From Daejeonella sp. H1SJ63 (GTDB lineage Bacteria; Bacteroidota; Bacteroidia; Sphingobacteriales; Sphingobacteriaceae), in NCBI RefSeq assembly GCF_029360775.1, contig NZ_JARKMZ010000028.1:62001-126000 (forward strand): a DNA stretch of 64,000 nt, in the 5' to 3' direction. The notes under the pieces are model-generated. The model did no database searches and was not told the origin of the DNA. It saw only the letters and a program-made list of their open reading frames with translations. Below, piece after piece: positions 8,839 to 18,547 of the stretch (the first letter of the stretch is position 1; every line of letters begins with the position of its first letter). A program made the translations under genes and the position numbers.

Positions 8839-9708
8839 TTACATTTTTGTCCCCTGCGGTGCCTTTGGATTTGGAGGGTTAGTTCCTTTTAAAGACAGGA
8901 TATAGTTAGATACATCCGAAGTTTGTTTTGGTGTCAGTGTTTTCTCCCATGCAATCATCCCTTTTTCAGGCACACCATATTTAATGGTTTTGAAGATCGC
9001 ATTCACAGTCCCTCCATGCAGCCAGAATTCATCGGTCAGATTCGGGCCAACAGTACCCTCTCCCTGCTGCCCGTGACAGGCTATACAGTTCTGGGAAAAT
9101 ACAGCCTTACCTGCTGCTATCACTGCTCCATCAGTACTGGCTTTCACACTGTTTTCATCGATCAGGTTTCCTGCTTTTGCAAGGAATGCTGCTTTGTCAG
9201 TTTCAGCCGATTTCATTTCTATAGCATATTCCTCATCCTGCAGCGGGCTCCAGTTGAAAACATGATAATTTAGAAGGTAAACAACTGCAAATAGAATAGT
9301 ACCATAGAACATGGCATTAAACCAAACAGGTGTAGGGTTGTCGAGCTCAGTGATGCCATCGAAATCATGTTCCAGCATCATGTCTTTTTCTTCAGCTATT
9401 GGCCTTAATCCTAAAAGTTTAGCCCATATTCCCGGACCGTTTTTTTCTTTAGTTTGCCATTCGCTGTATTCCAGCATCCTGGCAGGCTCATCGGATGGCA
9501 GGATACCAGGGTTTTTGATTTCCTTAGCCATAACCTGCACAGTCTTAAGAAGTGCTATAGCAACGATCAGTAACAGAATAACAATCAGGAATAATACGAT
9601 TATTATTTCAGAATATAAATTACCTGAACTTCCTCCTTTTGCAGCTTCGGCAGCCCATACAGGAGATACAGCAAATAGTATTGCGAGGGTGTAAATCAAA
9701 CGTTTCAT
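8839..9708 (-). CDS. ccoP: cbb3-type cytochrome c oxidase subunit III (CcoP), single haem
   Basis: 289 residues from ATG 9708, which is preferred over an upstream in-frame start that would run into ccoQ. A signal-like N-terminus ends near VWAAEAA, then a membrane segment (near 35-60), the FixP N-terminal motif HDFDGITELDNPTPVWF, a second membrane segment and one cytochrome c domain with CIACH near residue 210 and an axial-Met segment KGMIAW. CcoP passes electrons to the CcoNO core. Proteobacterial CcoP has two CxxCH motifs; only one is present here, which is common in Bacteroidota. It follows ccoQ by 4 bp. Confidence 0.95.
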   Translation of the reverse strand: MKRLIYTLAILFAVSPVWAAEAAKGGSSGNLYSEIIIVLFLIVILLLIVAIALLKTVQVMAKEIKNPGILPSDEPARMLEYSEWQTKEKNGPGIWAKLLGLRPIAEEKDMMLEHDFDGITELDNPTPVWFNAMFYGTILFAVVYLLNYHVFNWSPLQDEEYAIEMKSAETDKAAFLAKAGNLIDENSVKASTDGAVIAAGKAVFSQNCIACHGQQGEGTVGPNLTDEFWLHGGTVNAIFKTIKYGVPEKGMIAWEKTLTPKQTSDVSNYILSLKGTNPPNPKAPQGTKM

Positions 9709-9712
9709 AATT

Positions 9713-9880
9713 CTATGCTTTATCATCATTTAATGGAAGCTCACTCATATAGCTAACGTGTTTTTTATTCATTGTAAACAACATCACAGTAACCAGGATG
9801 AAAAACACCATAAATATTCCCAGCGATGTAATCAGATAGACGTCGGCGCCCAATGATTTATCTATAAATTGTTTGAACAT
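9713..9880 (-). CDS. ccoQ: CcoQ/FixQ-like small cbb3 oxidase subunit
   Basis: A 55-residue protein read directly from the minus strand. It begins MFKQFIDKSLGADVYL, has a single hydrophobic helix (ITSLGIFMVFFILVTVMLF) and ends in a charged tail MSELPLNDDKA. Size, single helix and position between ccoNO and ccoP identify it as the CcoQ-type subunit, which stabilises the oxidase. The start codon is 30 bp from ccoNO's stop; its stop is 4 bp before the chosen ccoP start. Sequence conservation in this family is low, so identification depends on context. Confidence 0.85.
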   Translation of the reverse strand: MFKQFIDKSLGADVYLITSLGIFMVFFILVTVMLFTMNKKHVSYMSELPLNDDKA

Positions 9881-9910
9881 ATCTTTCGTTTTAAATAATT
9901 CTTACTGTGC

Positions 9911-12037
9911 TTATTGATTTCCTGCTCCACCTGCTTTGATATCAGTACCCAGACGCTGCAGATAGGCTATGATTGCGATGATCTCTTTATCGCTGCTGAC
10001 TTTGATATTGTCTTTCGCCAGATTAGCAGCGATTGCATCCGCCTGCTTTTTCAGGTCATCATTGGCTTTCTGATCATAGCCTTCTTCGTACGGAACTCCA
10101 AGAGTGCGCATGGCATTGATCTTTGAAGGGGTAGTTGAAATATCAAGTGTCTGATCAATAAGCCATGGATATGGAGGCATGATACTTCCCGGAGACATGG
10201 TAGTTGGATCCATTAAGTGGTTAAACTGCCATGCATTGGAGTACTTACCACCCTCACGGTGCAGATCCGGGCCGGTACGTTTAGATCCCCACAGGAATGG
10301 GTGATCATAAACAAACTCTCCGGCTTTACTGTACTCGCCATAGCGTTCGGTTTCTGAACGGAATGGTCTGACCATTTGAGAGTGACAGTTGACACAACCC
10401 TCGCGGATATAAAGATCCCTGCCCTGTAATTCAAGAGGAGTATATGGTTTTACACTTGCAATAGTCGGGATATTGGATGAAATCATAAATGTTGGCATCA
10501 TTTCAACCATTCCTCCAATGAGGATAACAATCAATGAAAGTATAAGGAAGGCCATTGGTTTGCGCTCCAGTGAACGGTGCCAGGTGTTTTCTGAAGAACC
10601 GGGAACAAATGCAGGGGCTAATGCCATTGCTTCTGCCGGCTCATCTTCAACTAATGACCCGCTTGCTGCTGTTTTGATCAGGTTATAGGCCATAACAATT
10701 ACACCAACAAAGTATAATGTACCGCCAATAGCTCTGAACATATGCATTGGTAATAACTGCAGGGTGGTTTCCAGGAAGTTAGGATACCTTAGCATACCGT
10801 CAGGTGTGAATTCTTTCCACATTAAACCCTGAGTAAACCCTGACAGATACATAGGTATGGCATAGAAAAGAATACCTAAAGTACCTATCCAGAAGTGGAA
10901 TGCAAGCAGCTTCTTGGAGAAGATCTCGGTTTTGTATATTCTTGGAATCAGCCAGTACAGAATTGCAAAGGTTAAGAAACCATTCCAGCCAAGTGCACCT
11001 ACGTGTACGTGTGCTACTATCCAGTCGGTAAAGTGAGCAATTGCATTAACCTGCTTTAAAGAAAGCATAGGGCCTTCGAATGTAGCCATACCATAAGAGG
11101 TAATACCTACAACCATAAATTTCAGAATAGTATCTTCACGAACCTTATCCCATGCACCTCTCAGGGTTAATAATCCATTGATCATACCACCCCAGCTTGG
11201 TGCGATAAGCATGATAGAAAATGCTACACCTAAAGATTGTGCCCATCCCGGAAGGGAAGAATATAGAAGGTGGTGAGGACCTGCCCAGATATAAATAAAG
11301 ATCAGCGACCAGAAGTGAAGTATACTCAATTTATAAGAGTAAACCGGACGTTGAGCCATTTTAGGAAGGAAGTAATACATCATTCCCAGATATGGGGTTG
11401 TCAGGAAGAATGCAACTGCATTATGCCCATACCACCATTGCACAAGCGCATCCTGAACACCGGCATATAAATAATAGCTCTTAAATGCTGAAATAGGAAG
11501 CTGGAAAGAGTTAACAATATGCAGAACAGCTACAGTTACGAATGTGGCGATGTAGAACCAGATGGCTACATACATATGACGTTCACGTCGCTTAATGATT
11601 GTTCCGAACATGTTAATACCAAATACAACCCAAATCAGGGTGATGGCTATATCAATAGGCCATTCAAGTTCGGCATACTCATGCGATGTGGTTAAACCCA
11701 AAGGAAGTGTTAAAGCCGCCGACACGATGATTAGCTGCCATCCCCAGAAATGTATCTTACTGAGAAGATCACTAAACATTCGTGCTTTTAAAAGCCTTTG
11801 AAGGGAGTAATACACACCCATGAAGATTCCGTTTCCAACAAATGCAAAAATTACTGCATTGGTATGCAAAGGACGGATGCGGCCAAAAGTGGTATACTGG
11901 TTACCCAGATTCATCTCCGGTTTGAAGAGTTGCATTGCTACCAACAGACCGACAAGCATTCCGACAATCCCCCAAACCACGGTGGCTATTGCGAAATTCC
12001 TTACAATTTTGTTGTCATAATTGAATTTTTCAAGCAT
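9911..12037 (-). CDS. ccoNO: cbb3-type cytochrome c oxidase, fused subunits I and II (CcoNO)
   Basis: 708 residues. Residues 1 to about 480 are the polytopic haem-copper oxidase subunit I (RPLHTNAVIFAFVGNGIF, WWYGHNAVAFFLTTPYLGM, GAPHHLLYS-like WAGPHHLLYSSLPGW, HFTDWIVAHVHVGALGWNG), with the His residues for the low-spin haem, high-spin haem and CuB. The C-terminal part has another membrane segment and a CcoO cytochrome c domain with CVNCHSQMVRPFRSE near residue 546 and axial-Met segments MSPGSIMPPYPW. The enzyme reduces oxygen at very low concentrations and pumps protons in the inner membrane. N-O fusion is a recurrent Bacteroidota arrangement. Confidence 0.96.
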   Translation of the reverse strand: MLEKFNYDNKIVRNFAIATVVWGIVGMLVGLLVAMQLFKPEMNLGNQYTTFGRIRPLHTNAVIFAFVGNGIFMGVYYSLQRLLKARMFSDLLSKIHFWGWQLIIVSAALTLPLGLTTSHEYAELEWPIDIAITLIWVVFGINMFGTIIKRRERHMYVAIWFYIATFVTVAVLHIVNSFQLPISAFKSYYLYAGVQDALVQWWYGHNAVAFFLTTPYLGMMYYFLPKMAQRPVYSYKLSILHFWSLIFIYIWAGPHHLLYSSLPGWAQSLGVAFSIMLIAPSWGGMINGLLTLRGAWDKVREDTILKFMVVGITSYGMATFEGPMLSLKQVNAIAHFTDWIVAHVHVGALGWNGFLTFAILYWLIPRIYKTEIFSKKLLAFHFWIGTLGILFYAIPMYLSGFTQGLMWKEFTPDGMLRYPNFLETTLQLLPMHMFRAIGGTLYFVGVIVMAYNLIKTAASGSLVEDEPAEAMALAPAFVPGSSENTWHRSLERKPMAFLILSLIVILIGGMVEMMPTFMISSNIPTIASVKPYTPLELQGRDLYIREGCVNCHSQMVRPFRSETERYGEYSKAGEFVYDHPFLWGSKRTGPDLHREGGKYSNAWQFNHLMDPTTMSPGSIMPPYPWLIDQTLDISTTPSKINAMRTLGVPYEEGYDQKANDDLKKQADAIAANLAKDNIKVSSDKEIIAIIAYLQRLGTDIKAGGAGNQ

Positions 12038-12122
12038 ACTGTACGTTTTTATTTATGGTGTAAATCTAATTTTGTTCCTGTGACAATGATGTGACATATC
12101 TTATTCAAAAAGCTGATCTTCG

Positions 12123-12284
12123 TCACTTTTCATGTTTTTCCGGAAGATCATCATCAAATAATATTCTGACTCCCGGGGTATAGGTATCATCATTCTGACC
12201 ATTTTTCATTGCCCAGAAAAAGGCCATTAAAAAGATCAGAGCCAGCAGCACACTGCAGCCAATAAGAAAATATAAGATATTCAT
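12123..12284 (-). CDS. ccoS: cbb3 oxidase assembly protein CcoS
   Basis: A 53-residue protein read directly from the minus strand. MNILYFLIGCSVLLALIFLM gives one membrane helix, followed by AFFWAMKNGQNDD and RILFDDD, which are the conserved CcoS motifs (FFWAVKSGQFDD, ILFDDD). CcoS is required for haem and copper insertion into cbb3 oxidase. Its ATG overlaps the TGA of ccoI by four bases (ATGA, 12281-12284), so translation is coupled to ccoI. It precedes ccoNO by about 85 bp. Confidence 0.93.
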   Translation of the reverse strand: MNILYFLIGCSVLLALIFLMAFFWAMKNGQNDDTYTPGVRILFDDDLPEKHEK

Positions 12285-14683
12285 ATCAATTTGTTTTTTC
12301 TTGCAAACAAATGGGTTGCAATACTGGTAAATGAAATTATTGTAACCGTACTCAATGGCATCAGTATCGCTGCAAAAAGAGGCGATAATAATCCCTGAAC
12401 TGCAAAATATAAACCTACTACATTATAAGTCAGTGAAATGCCGAAGCTCATGTGTATAACCTTTACTGCATCTTTTGCCTGATGGATAAATTGAGGAAGT
12501 TTTTCAAATCCGGCGCCGTCCAGAATTGCGTCGCAACCCGGCGAAAAATTATTGATATTGTCTGTTACAGCAATTCCAAGATCACTTTGTTTTAATGCCC
12601 CTGCATCGTTCAGGCCATCTCCAAGCATCATAACTTTATTTTTATCCTGCTGAAGCTTCTGAATATAATCCAGTTTATTCTGAGGGCTTTGTTTGAAATG
12701 CATATTTTCCTCCCATGGGAATGAAGGGATAAGAAACTCCTTTTCGCTGTCCTGATCGCCGGATAATAAATGCATATTTAATTTAGCTCCAAGAGTTGCG
12801 AAAAGTTCTTTTAATCCATTACGCCATTTTTGTCTGAAACTGAAATATCCGGCATAATGATCAGCAATTTGTATATAAACCGTTCCGGTATCTTTTTTCT
12901 CAGATTTTATATTCAAAAATGAAGCACTTCCGATTTTTACCAGCTTATTGTTTACCATTCCCTGGATTCCTTTACCCGGAATTTCCTGATACTCTGAAAC
13001 AGGGAAGTATTCACTGATCTTCATCCACTTTACGAGTTCACGGCTGAGCGGATGTCCTGAATTTCTTGCAACGGAGCTGATCAGGCATTGATCTTCATAA
13101 CTCAGATCGCCTTCAAAGCTGATTCTGAAGCCCTCAGGTGCTGTAATAGTACCGGTTTTATCAAAAACCAGTGTATTGATACGGGCTAATTGCTCAACTA
13201 CTGCCGTGTTCTTCAGATAAAATTTGTTCTTGTCGAAAATGCTCAGCACTGCCGAAAGGGTAAATGGCGAGCTAAGGGCAAGTGCACAGGGGCAGGCAAT
13301 GATTAGCACAGCAGTGAACGACTGCCAGGCTTTAGCCGTGTCAGAGAACATCCAGTATCCTGCAGAACCAAATGCAACGATCAGCAGTACAATACTGAAA
13401 TAGCGGCTGACAGTATCACTGAATGTGTCAATTTTCTTTTTCTTTTTCTTTTCAAAAGCCTCATTATTCCATAGGCTTGTCAGGTAGCTTTGCGATACAG
13501 GTTTAATTACCTCAAGCTCTATGGCCTGATTAATCTGACGGCCGCCGGCATAGACCACCTCGCCAAGTACTTTTTGAACCGGCGCCGACTCTCCGGTCAC
13601 AAAGCTGAAATCAATCACTGCATCGCCCTTCATCAGAATGGTATCTGCAGGAATAACTTCATTATTCCTGATCAGAATACGGTCGCCAACCTTTAATTCA
13701 TCCATAGGAATTGGCTTTTCACCCTCTTCATTAATCAGAGTTACGGCAACCGGAAAATAAGAACGGTAATCGCGTTCAAATGAAAGGTGATGATAAGTAC
13801 GCTGCTGAACCCATTTGCCGATTAGAAGAAAGAATACCAGTCCGCAAAGGGTGTCTACAAAACCGGCGCCTGTTCCACTAACAATCTCATAAAGCGATCT
13901 GATGAACATGATGGCAATACCCAATGACAGAGGGAAATCCAGATTTAATACTTTATTTCTGAGATTTTTCCATGCAGAAATGAAATAGTCGCGTCCGCTG
14001 TAAATAACAACAGGTAGTGCAAAAACAAGATTCAGCCAGCCAAAGAATGATTTGAACTGTTGTTCAAATGTTGCAAGACCAAAATATTCAGGGAAGCTCA
14101 GGAGCATCACATTCCCAAAACAAAATCCGGCTACAGCAATTTTTTTTATCAGATCACGGTCAGAGACTTTGTTTTGTTCTTTAACCACATCCTGTAAGCT
14201 GATTAAAGGTTCGTAACCGATAGAGCTTAGCATAATGACCAGCTCGCGCAGCGACATCTCTTTATTTTTGAACGTAATAACAACCTGTTTTTTAAGGAAG
14301 TCTATTCTTGAATTTACGATTGAAGCGTTGATTTTATAGAGATGCTCAAGCAGCCAGAGGCATGAGCTGCAATGAATGGCAGGAATATAAAGGGTAATGA
14401 TACTAATTGAATCATCGGCATAATCCAGCAGCGAAGCGGCAATCTTTGGTTCGTCAAGATAATCGTAATGGGAACTTGCTTCATCCTGGGTTTTTCCAGG
14501 GGTATTGTTGTAAGCGTAATAATTACAAAGTTGATTTTCGGAAAGAATCTTATAAACACTCTGACATCCTATACAGCAGAAGTTTTTATCTTCAAAGTGA
14601 TACTGCTCTTCATCGCATTCATTGCCGCAGTGATAACACAGGGTTAATGCATCAGGTTCGGCTTGGGTACTTAGGTTATTCAT
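12281..14683 (-). CDS. ccoI: Copper-transporting P-type ATPase CcoI (FixI)
   Basis: 800 residues. The N-terminus has a Cys-rich metal-binding module (CYHCGNECDEE, CCIGCQSVYKIL, residues 16-40), then an HMA domain with AIHCSSCLWLLEHL near residue 104. P1B ATPase landmarks follow: DFSFVTGESAPVQK, ACPCALALSSPF near 463, VFDKTGTI with the phosphorylated Asp near 507, HPLSRELVKW and MLGDGLNDAGALKQSD. CcoI delivers copper for the CuB centre of cbb3 oxidase. Coupling with ccoS supports this over general copper detoxification. A Crp-like dyad lies about 57 bp upstream. Confidence 0.95.
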   Translation of the reverse strand: MNNLSTQAEPDALTLCYHCGNECDEEQYHFEDKNFCCIGCQSVYKILSENQLCNYYAYNNTPGKTQDEASSHYDYLDEPKIAASLLDYADDSISIITLYIPAIHCSSCLWLLEHLYKINASIVNSRIDFLKKQVVITFKNKEMSLRELVIMLSSIGYEPLISLQDVVKEQNKVSDRDLIKKIAVAGFCFGNVMLLSFPEYFGLATFEQQFKSFFGWLNLVFALPVVIYSGRDYFISAWKNLRNKVLNLDFPLSLGIAIMFIRSLYEIVSGTGAGFVDTLCGLVFFLLIGKWVQQRTYHHLSFERDYRSYFPVAVTLINEEGEKPIPMDELKVGDRILIRNNEVIPADTILMKGDAVIDFSFVTGESAPVQKVLGEVVYAGGRQINQAIELEVIKPVSQSYLTSLWNNEAFEKKKKKKIDTFSDTVSRYFSIVLLIVAFGSAGYWMFSDTAKAWQSFTAVLIIACPCALALSSPFTLSAVLSIFDKNKFYLKNTAVVEQLARINTLVFDKTGTITAPEGFRISFEGDLSYEDQCLISSVARNSGHPLSRELVKWMKISEYFPVSEYQEIPGKGIQGMVNNKLVKIGSASFLNIKSEKKDTGTVYIQIADHYAGYFSFRQKWRNGLKELFATLGAKLNMHLLSGDQDSEKEFLIPSFPWEENMHFKQSPQNKLDYIQKLQQDKNKVMMLGDGLNDAGALKQSDLGIAVTDNINNFSPGCDAILDGAGFEKLPQFIHQAKDAVKVIHMSFGISLTYNVVGLYFAVQGLLSPLFAAILMPLSTVTIISFTSIATHLFARKNKLI

Positions 14684-14739
14684 GCTTCCAAAAATGAGAG
14701 CTAAGTCATTCTTTCGAAATGACTGTTGTTATTAAATCC

Positions 14740-14755
14740 TGTGATCCCTGTCACT
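14740..14755. promoter_or_regulatory. Crp/Fnr-family dyad upstream of ccoI
   Basis: TGTGA-TCCCTG-TCACT agrees with the TGTGA-N6-TCACA layout of Crp-family operators except for the last base. It lies between the stop of the larger P-type ATPase gene (14772) and the start of ccoI (14683), on the upstream side of the ccoI-ccoS-ccoNO-ccoQ-ccoP series. Its role is inferred from position only. Confidence 0.45.
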
Positions 14756-14771
14756 AAATCGCCGGAAGGAG

Positions 14772-17273
14772 CTAAACCCTTAATACAGTCCTTCTTTTTA
14801 TAAATTTAAATAATTCTATCCAGATTACACCAGCAAATGCTGCCATTAAACAATAAAATAATTCGTCCAATGGCAGATGTACAAACTGAAATATCGTTTG
14901 AAGCGGAGTATAGTAAATCGATAGCAATAAAATCAAAATGGAGACTCCAAGTATCAGTGGAATGAGCTTGTTTTTATAGCTTATAGTTTTGAGCACAGAA
15001 TAGTAAAAAGACCGGTTACTCAGTGTCAGAAACACATTGCTTAAAATCAGTGTGGTATAAATTATAGTCCTGACTTCTTCGATACTGTGATTGCTCTGCA
15101 TATAATAATAACCCATCCACAAACAGCTTGCGGTAATCATTAAACCCTGAATGATGCTGAGTGATAACTCATTAATTGAAAAGAAAGTAGTACTCAGTTT
15201 TCTTGGAGGTTTATTCATAGAATTGGCTTCGATAGGTTCATTTTCAAAAATAATGGAGCATGTTGGTCCCATAATCAGCTCCAGGAAAATGACATGGACA
15301 GGGGAAAAAATATTGGTGTATTTCCAGAACAGTAGCAAAGGGATTGTAACGATTAATATGATCGGAATATGTATTGATATAATGTATTGAATTGCTTTTT
15401 TCAGATTTTCATAAATCCGTCGGCCAATGGCTATTGCTTCTACCATGTGCGAAAGGTCATCATCTATCAGAATCAGAGAAGATGCCTGCCGGGCAACTTC
15501 AGAACCCCGCTTTCCCATTGCAATCCCGATATGGGAAGATTTCAGGGCAAGACTGTCGTTTACCCCGTCGCCGGTCATGGCAACTACATGCCCCTTTTGT
15601 TTCAGGATATTGATAATTCTGAGCTTGGCTTCCGGGAACATCCTTGTAAATATATTAACATGCTCTGTTGCCTCTAACAGATCTTCATCGCTCATCTGAA
15701 TCAGCTGTTTACCGTCCAGACATTTGTCACCGGTTCTGAAACCACATTGCCTTGCAATTGCCGAAGTGGTGAGGTCATTATCTCCGGTGATGATTTTTAC
15801 GGATATGCCTGCGTCATAGAATTTTTTGAAAACTTCTTCAATATTGTGCTTTGGAGGGTCATAAAACGCAATTAATCCTAAAAATATAAATGAAAAATCC
15901 TGTTGTTTTTCAGGAAATGAGTCATCATCAAATTCAGCTTTTGCAACTGCGAGTACTCTGAAACCATTCCCGGCAAATTCACGAATATGATGATGGATAA
16001 GTTCCAGATCTTCCCGGCTCACTTTTGAAACAGCAAGAAGGGCCTCAGGTGCACCTTTGGCTGCAATGATTCTTTTCCCCGCACTGTTCTGAAAAATATG
16101 GGTCATCATTGGAGGCTGTCCGTCAAGCGGATACTCGTGAATCATCTTAAAATCCGGTCTCTCATCCAAAGATGTCTGCCTTCCATACGTTTCATGAAGA
16201 GCTATCTCCATCGGGTCGAAAGGCACGGGTTCACTCGCCCACATTCCATAAGATGTAACTTCATTCAGCCGGGTTTGATCTTTGATATCCTGAGCAATGA
16301 AAGTTTGTCTGTTTTTCAAATCAAAGATGGAGGCAAGCTCCATTTTGTTTTCAGTAATTGTACCGGTTTTATCAATACATATTACTGTTGCGGCACCAAG
16401 CGTTTCAACGGTGTTCAGGCCTTTCACTAAAATGCCCGTTTTGCTTAATTTCCATGCTCCAAGCGCCATAAATGTGGTGAAGGCAACCGGGATTTCTTCA
16501 GGAAGAATAGACATTGCCAGGGTAAGTGCACTCAGCAGACTGTTAAGGAATTCATGGGTCTGATAATAATTGATTCCCAGAACCAGCAAAAAACATATTA
16601 GCCCCACCAATGTCATCTTCTTAACAAAGTTTAGGATCTGGAGGTATAATGGGGCTTTTTCTGTTTTGATGTCTTTGGCAAGTTCAGCAAGTTTGGCTGC
16701 CCTGCTTTCTGAACCCGTTGCTGTTACTCTGTAAACCGCCAGTCCCGAAACCGCAAGGGTGCCCTGAAAAACAATGTTTTGCCCTTCTCTTGTACTTTTG
16801 CTGACTGAAAATGACTCTCCGGTCAGGACAGATTCATTCACTGCAAAATCATTACAATGAATAATAATTCCGTCTGCCGCAAGTATTGAACCTTCTTCAG
16901 AGATCAGAAGATCGTCGTTTACTATGTCTTCAGAGTTAATTTCCCAGACCCCTCCATCACGAATGACCTTTGTTTTTGAAGCAGTCAAAACTTCAAGTAA
17001 GGATAATGCTTTACGGCTTCTATACGTTTGAAAGAAGGAAATGGCAGATACCAGGGTAACCGCTGATAATAAAAATATTGCTTCAGAAACCTCGCCCAGC
17101 AGAAAATAAACTACTGAAGAAACAATGAGCAGAATAAATATGGGCTCCAGTACTGTTTCTTTTAAAATAATTGCAAACTCACTTTGCTGAGCACCTGATT
17201 TTTCTTTGCTGATTTTGCGTAATTCAGCCTCATCGCTGCTTAAACCAGAAAATGGAAATGGATTTGCTGACAC
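14772..17273 (-). CDS. P-type cation-transporting ATPase (P2/P3-like, Ca2+-type architecture)
   Basis: 833 residues starting at GTG 17273; an in-frame TAA lies four codons upstream and no ATG fits. Landmarks: N-terminal FSGLSSDEAELRKIS, TGES near residue 150, the M4 motif LPEEIPVAFTTFMALGAW near 258, CIDKTGTITENKM with the phosphorylated Asp near 299, ITGDNDLTTSAIARQCGF and AMTGDGVNDSLALKSSHIG, then six C-terminal membrane segments. The PEEIP motif places it among bacterial Ca2+-like or heavy-cation P-type ATPases without a metal-binding N-domain. The ion cannot be fixed from sequence. It is upstream of ccoI on the same strand and divergent from a universal stress protein, a pairing also seen in low-oxygen regulons. 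Confidence 0.88.
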   Translation of the reverse strand: MSANPFPFSGLSSDEAELRKISKEKSGAQQSEFAIILKETVLEPIFILLIVSSVVYFLLGEVSEAIFLLSAVTLVSAISFFQTYRSRKALSLLEVLTASKTKVIRDGGVWEINSEDIVNDDLLISEEGSILAADGIIIHCNDFAVNESVLTGESFSVSKSTREGQNIVFQGTLAVSGLAVYRVTATGSESRAAKLAELAKDIKTEKAPLYLQILNFVKKMTLVGLICFLLVLGINYYQTHEFLNSLLSALTLAMSILPEEIPVAFTTFMALGAWKLSKTGILVKGLNTVETLGAATVICIDKTGTITENKMELASIFDLKNRQTFIAQDIKDQTRLNEVTSYGMWASEPVPFDPMEIALHETYGRQTSLDERPDFKMIHEYPLDGQPPMMTHIFQNSAGKRIIAAKGAPEALLAVSKVSREDLELIHHHIREFAGNGFRVLAVAKAEFDDDSFPEKQQDFSFIFLGLIAFYDPPKHNIEEVFKKFYDAGISVKIITGDNDLTTSAIARQCGFRTGDKCLDGKQLIQMSDEDLLEATEHVNIFTRMFPEAKLRIINILKQKGHVVAMTGDGVNDSLALKSSHIGIAMGKRGSEVARQASSLILIDDDLSHMVEAIAIGRRIYENLKKAIQYIISIHIPIILIVTIPLLLFWKYTNIFSPVHVIFLELIMGPTCSIIFENEPIEANSMNKPPRKLSTTFFSINELSLSIIQGLMITASCLWMGYYYMQSNHSIEEVRTIIYTTLILSNVFLTLSNRSFYYSVLKTISYKNKLIPLILGVSILILLLSIYYTPLQTIFQFVHLPLDELFYCLMAAFAGVIWIELFKFIKRRTVLRV

Positions 17274-17429
17274 TGAAAATAATTAATTGTTTGGTTCTGA
17301 TGATTGGTTAAAATAATGAATTTCAAGCGATATCACTATTTAAAAATGTTGTCTTTTGTAAATTTCTGTTCATGCTTAATTATTTTCAAAAAATAAAGGG
17401 CAGTAAAATTATTGAGATGATGATATTAT

Positions 17430-17443
17430 CTGATACAGATCAC
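17430..17443. promoter_or_regulatory. Fnr-like dyad between P-type ATPase and universal stress protein genes
   Basis: CTGAT-ACAG-ATCAC keeps the TGAT-N4-ATCA core of Fnr boxes. It lies about 157 bp upstream of the P-type ATPase start and 112 bp upstream of the divergent universal stress gene, and could control both. The same core occurs upstream of ccoG. Confidence 0.5.
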
Positions 17444-17554
17444 ATTCCTCTGTTCCCAAAATCGTAACTTAGATTTTCATAATGATTAAACTGAGCAGTA
17501 TTCTGATAATTGTTTGAAATAATTTTACGAATACGCCTTATACACTAATAGTAT

Positions 17555-18385
17555 ATGAAAAAGATCCTCGTTACCACTGATTTTTCGGCAAATTCTAAAG
17601 CCGGTATCCGATTTGCGGTTCAGATGTCTGAACAGGAAAACTGCGAATTGACTTTTTTTCATTCCTGCCATATTGTGCAGTCTGCAACAGCTGAGCATAA
17701 GTCCTTCAGCAGCTTTGAGAAGAGTGAGATACTGAAGTTCAGGAATAAGCTGGAACAGTTTGTGAATAGCGTCTATAAATCAATGAATGTAGCCCCGGGA
17801 AAAATTCATTATGCAATCAGCAGTTCCTTTATTACTGACAGTAATATTATGAAATATGCTGATGATCATGAATTTGATTTTATATGTATCAGCAGGAGTG
17901 GTAGCGGTAAGGCAAAGAAGCTTTTTGGTACCAATACTTCAAACCTGATTATGCATTCCAAAGTGCCTGTCATTGCTGTCCCTTCCACATACAGAAGAAA
18001 AAAAATCAGTTCAGTTTTGTATGCATCTGATCTTGCCAACCTGAATGCTGAAATAAAAACTGTTCTTGCTTTTTCAAAACCACTGGGGGGGCGGGCAGAA
18101 TTGCTGCACTTTAATTATCCTTCTGATTTTCAGAATAACACTAATATTATCGAAGAGGCTATAGGCAAGTATTCGAAAGAACATATTACTTACAGGCTGG
18201 AGAATATCGATATTTCAATGAATCTGGTAGCAAATATGAAGCAGGTCATAAGTAAGATTAAACCATCTGTGCTGGTTATGTTTACTAATCAGCATCAGAA
18301 TTTTTTTGAGAAACTGTTTCTTTCAAGCAGTACTGCCGATTATTCTATGGAGAGCTCTGTACCCCTGCTGGTATTCCGGAAATAA
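17555..18385 (+). CDS. Tandem-domain universal stress protein
   Basis: 276 residues comprising two Usp folds. The first begins MKKILVTTDFSANSKAGIRFA and contains FICISRSGSGKAKKLFGTNTSNLIMHSKVPVIAVP, which approximates the GxxGxGx(9)GS ATP-binding loop. The second begins SSVLYASDLANLNAEI, ends with SSVPLLVFRK and has a degenerate loop. Proteins of this kind are cytoplasmic and respond to starvation, hypoxia or redox stress. The gene is divergent from a P-type ATPase and shares an Fnr-like box with it, so co-regulation under oxygen limitation is plausible. Confidence 0.9.
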   Translation: MKKILVTTDFSANSKAGIRFAVQMSEQENCELTFFHSCHIVQSATAEHKSFSSFEKSEILKFRNKLEQFVNSVYKSMNVAPGKIHYAISSSFITDSNIMKYADDHEFDFICISRSGSGKAKKLFGTNTSNLIMHSKVPVIAVPSTYRRKKISSVLYASDLANLNAEIKTVLAFSKPLGGRAELLHFNYPSDFQNNTNIIEEAIGKYSKEHITYRLENIDISMNLVANMKQVISKIKPSVLVMFTNQHQNFFEKLFLSSSTADYSMESSVPLLVFRK

Positions 18386-18547
18386 GAACTGAAACAGGTT
18401 TTTGTTTATAATTTTATGGATGAACATGGGATTTTATTGTTCAAACTGTTATTTTTTATAATTTGTTCGAAATAAGCTTTTATTAAGGATGAAACCATCA
18501 TGATTTTGCCAAAACCCGCAGGGGTATGATTATTAAATAATGATCGC

